Assembly: GCA_000158135.1 (NCBI GenBank)
Contig: DS999535.1
Span: forward strand, 1-64,000
Direction: 5' to 3'
Origin: Rhodobacteraceae bacterium KLH11
GTDB lineage: Bacteria; Pseudomonadota; Alphaproteobacteria; Rhodobacterales; Rhodobacteraceae
DNA length: 64,000 bases
Both the position numbers and the translations under genes were made by a program. Position 1 is the first letter of the stretch. Each line of letters starts with the position of its first letter. The notes under the pieces were generated by a model, which saw nothing but the letters and a program-made list of their open reading frames with translations, made no database searches and was not told the origin of the DNA. This document shows positions 53,301 through 62,178 of the stretch, piece after piece.

Positions 53301-54230
53301 TCAGGCCGCTTTCTCTTGAGGGGCAGGACTGTCGCTATGAGACCAGAAGTACACCGTGGCGGGTTCCGGCTCCCACACGCGGGCGTCTTCAATGCCCGGC
53401 AGGTTGACCAGCGCGCGGTATTCGCTGCCAAAGGCCACGTATTGATCGGTTTCCGCCATCACCGCAGGCTTGCAGGCAATCGGGTCGCGCACCACTCCAA
53501 ACCCGTCCTTGGTGCCCACGACAAAGTTGAAGAAGCCATCCAGATCTTCAAGGCTGCTTTCCAGCGCTTCCCCCAACGAAGCCCCGTTCATCATTTTCCA
53601 GGTCAGGTAGGCCGCCCCGACCTCGGTGTCGTTCTCGGTCTGGATATGTACACCTTCGCGGCGCAGCTTACGACGCAAGGAGTTATGGTTGGACAGCGAT
53701 CCATTGTGGACAAGGCATTGATCGGATCCGGTGTTAAACGGGTGTGCGCCCATCGTCGTCACGGCAGATTCGGTCGCCATGCGGGTGTGGCCGATCCCGT
53801 GGGTGCCGCTCATGCCGCGGAGGTTGAATCGGTCGGCGACATCCTTGGGCAAGCCAACCTCTTTGTAGATCTCCAGCATATCCCCATGGCTCATGATCCG
53901 AACCGACGGGCGGATTTCGGCCAGCGCGGCGCGCGCGGGTTCGAACTGACCAGCAGGAATTTCCAGAACGGAATGTGTGTGGTTGTTTGTCTGACGAACG
54001 GTTGCACCCAGACTTTTGCCCAGCTCATCTGCCAGGCCGTTAAAGTCATTTTCGGGGCCCGCGGATTGAACCGTTATTTTGGTTTTGCCGGCCGACTCTG
54101 CGCCATAGATCGCAATACCCGCACTGTCGGGGCCACGATCTGTCATCGTGATCAGCATCTCGGTCAGCATATTGCCCAGTTGGGGCGCAAGAGACTGGTC
54201 TTTGAGGAACAATCCAACAATTCCGCACAT
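53301..54230 (-). CDS. mgsA: N-methylglutamate synthase subunit A (class II glutamine amidotransferase)
   Basis: 309 residues with the N-terminal nucleophile Cys2 (MCGIVGLFLKD), TDRGPDSAG, GIGHTRMATES and the QCLVHNGSLSNHNSLRR oxyanion/glutamine-binding region. Class II amidotransferases release ammonia from glutamine; in the MgsABC complex this domain acts on gamma-glutamylmethylamide. First gene of the mgsABC transcription unit, with a promoter region between it and the small membrane protein. Confidence 0.88.
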   Translation of the reverse strand: MCGIVGLFLKDQSLAPQLGNMLTEMLITMTDRGPDSAGIAIYGAESAGKTKITVQSAGPENDFNGLADELGKSLGATVRQTNNHTHSVLEIPAGQFEPARAALAEIRPSVRIMSHGDMLEIYKEVGLPKDVADRFNLRGMSGTHGIGHTRMATESAVTTMGAHPFNTGSDQCLVHNGSLSNHNSLRRKLRREGVHIQTENDTEVGAAYLTWKMMNGASLGEALESSLEDLDGFFNFVVGTKDGFGVVRDPIACKPAVMAETDQYVAFGSEYRALVNLPGIEDARVWEPEPATVYFWSHSDSPAPQEKAA

Positions 54231-54324
54231 GGCTGGCAGATCTCCTTGTGTGTTTCGTTATGATTCGACGATACTAACAAATCAGCGAGACATCAATAAT
54301 CATAGGAAAGTTTTTTTCCTGTTA

Positions 54325-54363
54325 GGCAATGGGCGCAACTTCTGATTCTTTACGCCCATTGCC
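54325..54363 (-). terminator. large stem-loop between amt operon and mgsA
   Basis: GGCAATGGGCG and CGCCCATTGCC form a perfect 11-bp stem with a 17-base loop, 16 bases after the stop of the amt-linked small gene. The minus-strand continuation lacks a U-run (TAACAGGAAAA), so its action as terminator is uncertain. Confidence 0.5.
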
Positions 54364-54379
54364 AGCTTTTAAGACTGGA

Positions 54380-54595
54380 TCAATATCGTTCCAGCTGTAT
54401 CTTCACCTTCTCTTCGTCACCGGTGTGACGCGCTTTTTCAAGGTGCTCGCCTTCCCGGACGAACTGGATGCGATGCCAGCCTATCCAGAAGGCGACGCCG
54501 ATGATGACCATTAAGACCTCATAGCCCTGGAAGGGGTAGACCGGCCCGACTTCGGCCAGATCAACGGCCCAGCTTGTATATCCATTTGTAGACAT
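54380..54595 (-). CDS. 71-residue membrane protein linked to amt
   Basis: From ATG 54595 (an upstream ATG at 54610 overlaps the amt stop). A membrane helix at about residues 30-45 (YEVLMVIIGVAFWIGWHRI) is followed by a charged, Glu/Lys-rich tail (HLEKARHTGDEEKVKIQL). It sits immediately downstream of amt in one unit. Family unknown to me; a subunit or regulator of the transporter is inferred from position. Confidence 0.65.
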   Translation of the reverse strand: MSTNGYTSWAVDLAEVGPVYPFQGYEVLMVIIGVAFWIGWHRIQFVREGEHLEKARHTGDEEKVKIQLERY

Positions 54596-54606
54596 ATCTT
54601 TCTCCC

Positions 54607-55980
54607 TCACTTCGCGGCTACGCCACGGGTAGCCAGTTCTTCTTTATCGGCGGCAATGATCGCCGCTTTGGCATCTTCGTAGGCATGGTGCTCCGCGTAA
54701 TCGAGGCCCTGAAGCTCAACTTCTTCCGGGATGCGCAAGACACCTACAGCCGACTGGATCTTCGCCAGAACCCAGCCTGGCAAGAACCCCAGAACAAAGA
54801 ACATGATGACGGCACCGGTGATCTGACCAACCGGATTGATCGTAGCATAACCTTCATAGGGCGAAGACGGCACACCCCAGAGGACAAAGCCCGAAATCAC
54901 CAGGCCGACGAACCCTGCATAGCCATGCACAGCAACAGCACCAACGGCGTCGTCCAGTTTGAAACGACGTTCAACCCAGTGGTGCAGTTTGTAAACGATC
55001 ACGACACCGATTGCGGCAATGATCATCGCCTGGATCGGGTGATAGAGGTCGTTACCTGCGGAAGCGGTAATAATACCGGCCAGGCCGCCCGAGAATGTCC
55101 AGAACGCGTCGCCCTTGGACACGACATAAGCTGCCATCAAGCCACCTGACAGTGACATCAGGAAGTTGAAAGTGATCGCCGACAACGTTGTCGGGGCCAG
55201 ATAAATATTGGTCGCCGTCCAGGTCACGCCAGTGATCTGACCGTCGATAGCCTCTGGTGAGATTACCGGAACGTTACATGCAGCATAGAAGCCCCAGAAA
55301 CCGGTGTAGATAAGGAAAATCCCGATCGTCAGCAGCCATGGATTGTGTGGCGGGATATCCCGAGGTGTTCCGTCCTTGGCAAATTTACCAAGCCGCGGAC
55401 CCAGAACCATGATCACGCCAAGCGCGTAACCGCCGGCAATTGCGTGGATAACGCCCGATGCGTAAGCATCGTGATAGCCTAGAACGCGCACCATCCAGCC
55501 GCCATAGTGCCAGCCCCAAGCGGCATCTATGATCCACCAGACTGAACCGATCATCACCGCATGTACCCACAGGGCCGAGGATCTGATCCGTTCGATCACG
55601 GAACCTGACACGATCGAGGCCGCTGTCCATGAGAACAGCAGGAACGCGGCCCAGAAGACCCCTGTGATTCTATCGTCCAGATTGGTTGCCATCGTATCGG
55701 CCCATGGCAGGTTCGCGGCACCCGCTTCAGTATCCAGACCACCCCAGAACGGAAAGTTCGGAAAGGCCCAGTAGATCCACCATCCGAAGAAGAAAAATGT
55801 AACCGTTACCAGCGGGATGATCATGATGTTTTTCATCAATGTGTGCATATGGTTACGAGCCCGGCTGGCACCGACCTCATACATGCAAAAGCCCACATGG
55901 ATGAGGAACATGAAGACGACCGTTACCCAGTAATAAAACTCGGTAAAGACCGTCGTGAGTGCATTTAGATTACCATCCAC
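54607..55980 (-). CDS. amt: ammonium/methylammonium transporter
   Basis: 457 residues with about eleven transmembrane helices. Amt landmarks: HVGFCMYEVGASRARN near the N-terminus, DAAWGWHYGGWMVRVLGYHDAYASGVIHAIAGGYALG with the first pore His, and HGYAGFVGLVISG with the second. Amt channels conduct ammonium and methylammonium. Position between mgsABC and dmmDABC indicates uptake or recapture for the methylated-amine pathway. It is divergent from dmmD. Confidence 0.92.
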   Translation of the reverse strand: MDGNLNALTTVFTEFYYWVTVVFMFLIHVGFCMYEVGASRARNHMHTLMKNIMIIPLVTVTFFFFGWWIYWAFPNFPFWGGLDTEAGAANLPWADTMATNLDDRITGVFWAAFLLFSWTAASIVSGSVIERIRSSALWVHAVMIGSVWWIIDAAWGWHYGGWMVRVLGYHDAYASGVIHAIAGGYALGVIMVLGPRLGKFAKDGTPRDIPPHNPWLLTIGIFLIYTGFWGFYAACNVPVISPEAIDGQITGVTWTATNIYLAPTTLSAITFNFLMSLSGGLMAAYVVSKGDAFWTFSGGLAGIITASAGNDLYHPIQAMIIAAIGVVIVYKLHHWVERRFKLDDAVGAVAVHGYAGFVGLVISGFVLWGVPSSPYEGYATINPVGQITGAVIMFFVLGFLPGWVLAKIQSAVGVLRIPEEVELQGLDYAEHHAYEDAKAAIIAADKEELATRGVAAK

Positions 55981-56320
55981 TTCGTAGTCTCCCTGTTGTT
56001 GCAGCAGGAGGTTTCTCTGCCAAGAATTTCCTGCTGGGAATAATTATCTACTCAGGGGACAATTTCATTAACAACCTGTCAATAGATATGTGGGGCAAAC
56101 ATCTTTAGCGCCGGTGTCACGGGTACTTAGTGAAGGGCACATGCCTGCCGTAACATGTTGTGAAATAATTATTTTACGAAACTCTGGGCCTCAACTTCAG
56201 GGTTCGTAAATTGAAAGCAAATATTCCCATCAGGAAAAAAATCTGCACACAAGTGTTGATTTTCAATCTTACATCGGCCTCAATATGGGCAACAAAAGCA
56301 ATCAACGGGAGACTTGAACC
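55981..56320. promoter_or_regulatory. divergent regulatory region between amt and dmmD
   Basis: 340 bases without a gene, more A/T-rich than the flanks. On the minus strand a TTGACA lies near 56083-56078; on the plus strand a GGGAG ribosome-binding site precedes dmmD. I could not define operators or a riboswitch. It must hold the promoters of both the amt and dmm units. Confidence 0.6.
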
Positions 56321-57466
56321 ATGGCCATTCTCTGGAGGACGTCAGCCCTTGCGCAGCGCCATGCCGAGATCGGTGGCGAACTTGAGGACTGGAACGGAAT
56401 GGGGACCGCCTGGTTCTATGACCACAGCCCTGAACGCGCCAAGGCGGATTATGAAGCCATCCGTACCAAAGCGGGTCTTATGGATGTTTCTGGTCTGAAA
56501 AAAGTCCACGTGGTCGGCGAAGATGCCGCCTATGTCATTGATCGTGTCACCACGCGTAATGTTGAGAAGATCATGCCGGGCCGGTCGATCTATGCTTCGA
56601 TCCTGAATGCCGAAGGCAAGTTTGTTGATGACTGCATCATCTATCGCCTGTCAGTGAACACATGGCTTGTGGTGCACGGCACAGGAACCGGTATGGAGCA
56701 GCTGACATCGGTGGCGGCAGGCAAGAACTGCTCGGTCATTTTTGACGACGACATGCACGACATGTCCTTGCAGGGACCAGTGGCCGTTGATTTTCTGGCC
56801 AAACACATCCCCGGAATTCGGGATCTGGCCTATTTCGGCATCATGCAGACCAAGCTTTTTGGCTGCCCGGTGATGATTTCGCGGACCGGTTATACCGGTG
56901 AACGCGGGTACGAGATCTTCTGTCAGGCCAAGCACGCCGTACACCTGTGGGATAGTATTCTGGCTGAGGGCAAGGATATGGGCATCGCTCCGGTCCAGTT
57001 CTCGACGCTCGATCTGCTGCGCACCGAAAGCTATCTGCTGTTCTATCCCGGCGACAATTCGGAAACTTATCCGTTCGACGGTGAAACCTGCGGCGATACG
57101 CTTTGGGAGCTGGGTCTGGAATTCACCGTCTCACCCGGGAAAACTGGCTTCATCGGGGCCGAAAACCACTATGCCTCGCAGGGCAAGGAACGGTTTAAGA
57201 TCTACGGCGTCAAACTGGACGGCACCACGCCTGCGGATGAAGGCGCGGACCTGCTGCAAAACGGTGAAAAGGTCGGGGTTGTCACTTTTGGCATGTATTC
57301 CGAGATCAACGGCCACAATGTCGGCATCGCGCGGATGCCGGTTGCCTGTGCGTCACCCGGAACCAAGCTGACGGTGCGCAACGGCGATGGGACCGAAATA
57401 GCAGCGACTGCGGAAGAGATGCCGTTCTACGATCAGGACAAATCGATCAGAACCACAAAGGGCTGA
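56321..57466 (+). CDS. dmmD: GcvT-like aminomethyltransferase of the dimethylamine cluster
   Basis: 381 residues of the GcvT/DmdA type: KAGLMDVSGLKKVHV, GRSIYASILNAEGKFVDD, MISRTGYTGERGYEIF and the C-terminal GVVTFGMYSEINGHNVGIARM. Such proteins bind tetrahydrofolate and take up formaldehyde or methyl groups from N-demethylation. First gene before dmmA-like, dmmB-like and dmmC-like genes, matching the order dmmD-A-B-C described in roseobacters (from memory). Confidence 0.83.
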   Translation: MAILWRTSALAQRHAEIGGELEDWNGMGTAWFYDHSPERAKADYEAIRTKAGLMDVSGLKKVHVVGEDAAYVIDRVTTRNVEKIMPGRSIYASILNAEGKFVDDCIIYRLSVNTWLVVHGTGTGMEQLTSVAAGKNCSVIFDDDMHDMSLQGPVAVDFLAKHIPGIRDLAYFGIMQTKLFGCPVMISRTGYTGERGYEIFCQAKHAVHLWDSILAEGKDMGIAPVQFSTLDLLRTESYLLFYPGDNSETYPFDGETCGDTLWELGLEFTVSPGKTGFIGAENHYASQGKERFKIYGVKLDGTTPADEGADLLQNGEKVGVVTFGMYSEINGHNVGIARMPVACASPGTKLTVRNGDGTEIAATAEEMPFYDQDKSIRTTKG

Positions 57467-57522
57467 GTTTCAGAGGGCGCGACGGACACACCGTGGCGCC
57501 CTTTTTCCTATTTGAGGGCACA

Positions 57523-58119
57523 ATGTCAAAGTTCGAATTTCCCAAGTCAATCGCAAGCCGCCCGGTCTGGGGCACGCTAGAGGTTCGCCCGGGCGAACAT
57601 CATCTCATGATCGCCGAGGCCGAAGGGGCCGAAGCCGTTCTTGACATAGCGACACCTGACCTGATGGCCAAAACCCACCTGATCTATATCCCCAAGGGGG
57701 CAGACTTCACGACAAAGCTGCAAGCGCTGAATCCCGCGCAATTCTATGAAGGTCCGTCCTATGAGGCCGCGCTGCATCGCATTCGCCGTGTGTTAGAGGA
57801 CGCGCATATGGGGTTGCAAGTCTATCTGACCGGCACCGAGGGCATGATGGGTCAGGCCATGAACGAAGTGATGGCCGTTGGCCTGCCGCACACGGCAATC
57901 CAGACCGAACATCGCGGATCGGTTGCGCGCCGAATGCAATGCGTACACTGCAAGGGTATCACCGAAGACGTCGAGGTTGACCCGTTTGTATGCGTTCATT
58001 GCGGGCTGAACCTGTTCGTGCGCGACCATTATTCCCGCCGCCTTGCCGCCTATCAGGGCGTCCGTGTCGATGCCGAAGATCATGGCAACGTGCCCAAGCC
58101 GAAGGGGATCTACGAATGA
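57523..58119 (+). CDS. dmmA: dimethylamine monooxygenase subunit, zinc-ribbon (DmmA-like)
   Basis: 198 residues from ATG 57523 (GAGGG upstream). The C-terminus contains a zinc ribbon (CVHCKGITEDVEVDPFVCVHCG, C-x2-C ... C-x2-C), the hallmark of DmmA-like subunits. Remaining residues form an alpha/beta part without recognised active site. It overlaps the reductase gene by four bases. Role as a subunit of the dimethylamine monooxygenase is from context and family. Confidence 0.75.
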   Translation: MSKFEFPKSIASRPVWGTLEVRPGEHHLMIAEAEGAEAVLDIATPDLMAKTHLIYIPKGADFTTKLQALNPAQFYEGPSYEAALHRIRRVLEDAHMGLQVYLTGTEGMMGQAMNEVMAVGLPHTAIQTEHRGSVARRMQCVHCKGITEDVEVDPFVCVHCGLNLFVRDHYSRRLAAYQGVRVDAEDHGNVPKPKGIYE

Positions 58120-59078
58120 GCGGTGCCGAGAAAATTCAGGTCAAAGTGACCGAGATCACTCCACTGAACGAGTTGGTGACGCGGTTCCGGTTCGAACGTA
58201 TTGATGGCGGCCAGCTGCCCACCTTTTCGGGTGGGGCGCATACAGTGGTGGAAATGCAGGATGGCGGCACCACGCGGCTGAACCCCTATTCGCTGATGTC
58301 CGACCCGTTTGATCAGTCATCCTATACCATCTCGGTCCGGCGCGACGATCAGGGCCGGGGCGGGTCGCTGTTCATGCACCGACAAGTCAAGCTGGGTGAT
58401 GAGATGACAATCAGCTTCCCGGTCAATCTGTTCTCACTTGATCTGCGGGCGCGCAAGCACCTGTTTCTGGCCGGTGGTATCGGGATCACGCCGTTCCTGG
58501 CGCAGATCAAACAGCTGGAATTGCTGCATGGTCATTGGGAACTGCATTACGCGTGCCGTAACAACGCGTTGGCGTCTTATGCCGATCAATTGACAGACAG
58601 ACATCCGAACGAGACGCATCTGTACTATGACGATCAAAACCAACAGATTGATCTGAAAAGCCTGCTCAGCGGGCAGCCACTGGGTACCCATGTCTATGTC
58701 TGCGGCCCCAAAGGCATGATCGACTGGGTGCGCAACGCCGCTGCCGCAGAAGGCTGGCCTGAGGATTGCGTGCACTACGAAGAGTTTCTGGCACCGCAGC
58801 CCGGCAAACCGTTTGAGGTGCGCTTGGCAACCTCGGACAAGGTTATTCATGTGGGTGAAAACGAAAGCCTGCTGGAAGCCATCGAACGTGAAGGCGTGGA
58901 TGCGCCGTATCTGTGCCGTGGTGGGGCCTGTGGCCAATGCGAAACCGTTGTGCTGGATCACGACGGAAACTTTGTTCACCGCGATCACTGGCTGACTGAC
59001 GAAGAAAAGGCGGCGGGCAAGAAAATCATGCCCTGCGTATCGCGTTTCGAGGGCAAGTCCCTCGTGCTGGACCGCTGA
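58116..59078 (+). CDS. dmmB: flavin/2Fe-2S oxidoreductase of the dimethylamine monooxygenase
   Basis: 320 residues from ATG 58116. Order: a flavin-binding ferredoxin-reductase barrel (LNPYSLMSDPFDQSSYTISVR about 55-75), an NAD(P)-binding domain (LFLAGGIGITPFL, VYVCGPKGMIDWV) and a C-terminal plant-type ferredoxin (CRGGACGQCETVV with the final Cys in MPCVSRF). This phthalate-dioxygenase-reductase (VanB) architecture delivers electrons from NAD(P)H to the heme subunit encoded next. Confidence 0.85.
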   Translation: MSGAEKIQVKVTEITPLNELVTRFRFERIDGGQLPTFSGGAHTVVEMQDGGTTRLNPYSLMSDPFDQSSYTISVRRDDQGRGGSLFMHRQVKLGDEMTISFPVNLFSLDLRARKHLFLAGGIGITPFLAQIKQLELLHGHWELHYACRNNALASYADQLTDRHPNETHLYYDDQNQQIDLKSLLSGQPLGTHVYVCGPKGMIDWVRNAAAAEGWPEDCVHYEEFLAPQPGKPFEVRLATSDKVIHVGENESLLEAIEREGVDAPYLCRGGACGQCETVVLDHDGNFVHRDHWLTDEEKAAGKKIMPCVSRFEGKSLVLDR

Positions 59079-59091
59079 GAGGAGGCCCGAC

Positions 59092-60159
59092 ATGACTATT
59101 CAATTCAACGACGAATCCTTTCGCGACGATTATACGTTTCACAACTCGGATTGGGCGATCAAACGCTTTCCGTTCCCGTTTCATGAAGACAGCTATATGT
59201 ATTCCGTCAACATGGAACAGCACCGTGGCGGGCCCGAGGGGTCAGTCTATGAGATGCGGTTCGATGTCGATGAACACTATGTGTCCGAGATGAAAGATCG
59301 CGCGATCGTTCTGGATCAGGACCCGCTGCGCTGTCAGTCCCTGCCGCATATGACTCTGGCGGGCTGGGATTTGTTGGAACTGATCATGGTCAGCAAATCC
59401 GAGGATTATCCGGACCTGTTCGAGCTGCATCGCAACGGCAACCAGTGGCGTTGGATCAATAAACCGTTGGGCATTGATCACAGCTTTACCTTCATGGATG
59501 AAACCACGCTGCCTTACGGGCCAATGGAATACATCACCCGTCAGGCGCAGGGTGATTTCGCCGTGCTGGATCAGCGGGATGAAATGCTGTGGATGGACGC
59601 CGGTATGGTGACAACCCAGGCCGACTGGAGCCTGGATTTCGACATTGGCATGAATTTTTTCGAATGGCATGCGCCGGTTCCGAAAGCCCATGAAATGGGT
59701 ATTTTTCAGCGCGCCTTGAAATTCCTGCTGAACATTCAGCAGGGTGCCCCTGCGCGACGTCTGAACTGGACGATGACGGTGAATCCTCTGTTGGATACCA
59801 GTCCGGAAAACTATCACAAATGGGGCATCCAGAAGACGACGCTGACGCCTGAAAACATAGCACACAAGCAACATTTACGGGTTGAGCTGCAAACCTTCTT
59901 CCGCTTGCCCCGCTCAAACGCGCTGGTGTTCCCGATCCGTTGCTATCTGTGCAGTTTTCAGGATCTGATGACTGTTCCCAAATGGGGCCGTCGCTTGCAT
60001 CGCGTTGTCCGGGACCTGCCGGTCGAACTGGCCACTTACAAAGGGTTTATCGACAACCGTCCCATGATGCTGGACTACCTCAGCCAGTTTGACGACGGAT
60101 TGCCGACCTCACCCGGTATCTGGCCCGATCTGGAAACGGAACCGCCCTTGACCAAATAG
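59092..60159 (+). CDS. dmmC: heme-dependent oxidative N-demethylase (DUF3445), dimethylamine monooxygenase catalytic subunit
   Basis: 355 residues behind AGGAGG. It matches the DUF3445 heme-dependent N-demethylase family: an N-terminal part with WAIKRFPFPFHEDSYMYSVN, a core region QDPLRCQSLPHMTLAGWDLLELIM, and a C-terminal Arg/Cys-containing LRVELQTFFRLPRSNALVFPIRCYLCS segment that holds the likely heme-adjacent residues. It oxidises dimethylamine to methylamine and formaldehyde using electrons from the preceding reductase. Last intact gene of the dmm unit. Confidence 0.83.
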   Translation: MTIQFNDESFRDDYTFHNSDWAIKRFPFPFHEDSYMYSVNMEQHRGGPEGSVYEMRFDVDEHYVSEMKDRAIVLDQDPLRCQSLPHMTLAGWDLLELIMVSKSEDYPDLFELHRNGNQWRWINKPLGIDHSFTFMDETTLPYGPMEYITRQAQGDFAVLDQRDEMLWMDAGMVTTQADWSLDFDIGMNFFEWHAPVPKAHEMGIFQRALKFLLNIQQGAPARRLNWTMTVNPLLDTSPENYHKWGIQKTTLTPENIAHKQHLRVELQTFFRLPRSNALVFPIRCYLCSFQDLMTVPKWGRRLHRVVRDLPVELATYKGFIDNRPMMLDYLSQFDDGLPTSPGIWPDLETEPPLTK

Positions 60160-60417
60160 ATGAGCTTTGCGAAGTGTCGTGGCTCTATGACTGATCGGGA
60201 CAAAACACCTTGGCTCATTCCGAGCGATGATATCACAATGCATGACGCGTTTGCGCTGCCTGCGCTGGAACTGGAAACACGTGTGGAACTCACTGAAAAC
60301 CATCACGTGTTTTCAAGGCTTGGGTTTACGATCGTAGGTGCGGGCAGCCACGAAGGTTATGATAGGCCCACGGACTTTTTGTTGCGCAAGCCGATCAGTT
60401 TGTCTGAGGATAGCTGA
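60160..60417 (+). pseudogene. GNAT acetyltransferase C-terminal fragment
   Basis: An 85-codon frame beginning at the base after the dmmC stop. The second half (VFSRLGFTIVGAGSHEGYDRPTDFLLRKP) is a typical GNAT C-terminus; the acetyl-CoA binding motif is absent. It is probably a truncated acetyltransferase. Its end overlaps the convergent cupin regulator by 23 bases. Confidence 0.5.
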
Positions 60418-61024
60418 TTACTGAAATGTATCGCGCGGGTAGCGTGACCAACCGCTCTGGACCATGAGGTGCGTCGGCGTCAAAAAACAGAGTGTCGCCT
60501 GGTTTCAGAGGGTAAATCTGGTCGCCGTGGCGGTAATCTACCTCGCCTTCCAGCATATAAATCGTTTCGATACCACCATGCTGGAATGTTGGGAACACGT
60601 CGGATTCAGCAGTCAGTGTGATCAGATAAGGCTCAACAATCACACCTGACCCGTTGGCGCCAATATGCCCCAACAGATTATATTGATGGTTGGCGCGTGT
60701 TCCTTCGCGCTCCAGCTCGACGCCTTCACCGGCTTTTGTATGTACCGCCTCGCGGCGTTCTTCGAATTGTCTGAAGAAGCTAGTTAAAGGAACCGAAAGC
60801 GCGTCGGCCAATGACTGCAAAGTTGTCAAGGAAGGAGACGTATTGCCGTTCTCGATCTTGGACAGCATGCCGATCGACAATCCGGTTAGCTGGGCCAGTT
60901 CCGCGACGGTTATGTTCTGCTGCTTGCGAAAGGCGCGAACTTCGCGACCGATGGCAACTTCAAGAACTTTTTCTCTGTCACCCGAACGAACGGAATGTGG
61001 GTTCTGCGTCAGATTTGCAGCCAT
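60395..61024 (-). CDS. XRE-type regulator with C-terminal cupin domain
   Basis: 209 residues from ATG 61024 (a GTG at 61051 is also possible). Helix-turn-helix at about 25-80 (VRAFRKQQNITVAELAQLTGLSIGMLSKIENGNTSPSL), linker, cupin at about 130-205 (HGGIETIYMLEGEVDYRHG ... LKPGDTLFFDADAPHGPERL). These regulators sense small amines or amino-acid-derived effectors. It is divergent from the AraC-type gene and may control the dmm or dehydrogenase units. Confidence 0.85.
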   Translation of the reverse strand: MAANLTQNPHSVRSGDREKVLEVAIGREVRAFRKQQNITVAELAQLTGLSIGMLSKIENGNTSPSLTTLQSLADALSVPLTSFFRQFEERREAVHTKAGEGVELEREGTRANHQYNLLGHIGANGSGVIVEPYLITLTAESDVFPTFQHGGIETIYMLEGEVDYRHGDQIYPLKPGDTLFFDADAPHGPERLVTLPARYISVISYPQTN

Positions 61025-61164
61025 TTCTTTATCGCGTCTTTTCAATTTCACTCTTTCAACGTCTTGCTACACTTGGCCAAACCGGTTCTGCAAGCAGGCG
61101 CGGCGCAATACCCAACTCAATTCGGACTACCATAGCAGTAATTTTTCCTGATAGTAAAATAATC

Positions 61165-62169
61165 ATGCTGACAGAAAAGAGTATAGAGATCGGATTCTTA
61201 CTGTTTGACGGCTTTCCGATGGCATGTCTGACATCGGTGATCGAACCGCTGCGTGCCGCAAACGAGATCGCCGGGCAAGAAGCATTTTGCTGGTCCCTTG
61301 TGACTGAAAACGGGGGAAAAGTAAGTTCCAGCGCCAATATCCGGTTCGAGGCTGAACGAGATCTGTCGGATTGCCGTTCGATTGACATCCTTTTTCTCTT
61401 GAGCAGTCCGACCTCGGGATTCAGCGATCCGGCTCAGGGGAATGGAACATTACGTGCGCTTTCGCGCCACGGAATGATACTGGGCGGTATTAGTGGGGGG
61501 GTGTTTCCACTAGTACGATCCGGCGCAATGGCTGGACATCCGGTTTCGGTGCATTGGTGTTATGAGGCGGCATTTCTGGCCGAGTTTCCAGAGATCGAGG
61601 CAAGGCGAGAGGTGATCGTCTCAGATGCCTCCCGTTACACTGCAGCTGGGGCCACAGCCGCCTTTGATCTTGCCCTGCACCTGATCCAAGGCCGGTTAGG
61701 AGGCGAAGTTGCGCATGAGGTTGCGTGCTGGTTTCAGCACCCATTGATGCGAGGTGAAGGCGTGCGCCAACAGGTGCCAGACACCAGCAGGCCCGACACC
61801 GGCGAACAACTGCCGCCGCTTGTGGCAAAATGCGTCGAGTTGTATGCCAGTCGAATTGGCGATCCGTTGTCGATTGCCGAACTGTCACAGCAGGTCGGTG
61901 TCACACCGCGCCAGGTCGAGCGCGCCTTCAAACAGGCGACCGGTCAAAGCCCCAGCCACTATTTCCGCGCTATGCGCATGAAGGCGGCAAGACAAATGGT
62001 TGTCTATACCAAAGACCCCATTGCCGACATCGCAGCCGCCATCGGCTTCAGCTCGGTCACGCCTTTGGTCACGCACTACCGATCCGCCTTCGGGCTAAGC
62101 CCCAGCGAGGACCGCCGCCGCATCAACCGTTTTCGCGTCGAAGATAATGCTCCCTTGCCTTCAAGCTAA
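61165..62169 (+). CDS. GlxA/GbdR-like AraC-family regulator
   Basis: 334 residues from ATG 61165: an N-terminal DJ-1/PfpI-like amidotransferase-type sensing domain (about 1-195; FLLFDGFPMACLTSVIEPLRAAN, GGISGGVFPLVRSG) and a C-terminal AraC helix-turn-helix (about 225-325; LSIAELSQQVGVTPRQVERAFKQATG, DPIADIAAAIGFSSVTPLVTHYRSAFG). The layout matches GbdR, the glycine betaine/dimethylglycine activator. With sarcosine-oxidase-type and dmm genes around it, control of methylated-glycine or amine catabolism is likely. Confidence 0.88.
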   Translation: MLTEKSIEIGFLLFDGFPMACLTSVIEPLRAANEIAGQEAFCWSLVTENGGKVSSSANIRFEAERDLSDCRSIDILFLLSSPTSGFSDPAQGNGTLRALSRHGMILGGISGGVFPLVRSGAMAGHPVSVHWCYEAAFLAEFPEIEARREVIVSDASRYTAAGATAAFDLALHLIQGRLGGEVAHEVACWFQHPLMRGEGVRQQVPDTSRPDTGEQLPPLVAKCVELYASRIGDPLSIAELSQQVGVTPRQVERAFKQATGQSPSHYFRAMRMKAARQMVVYTKDPIADIAAAIGFSSVTPLVTHYRSAFGLSPSEDRRRINRFRVEDNAPLPSS

Positions 62170-62178
62170 GCGCGGGGT

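Noticed and set aside
55981..56320. Sigma-54 promoter for amt
   Set aside because: A TGGCAG ... TGC pair is present near 56010-56030 but GG and GC are 14 bases apart, not the required 10.
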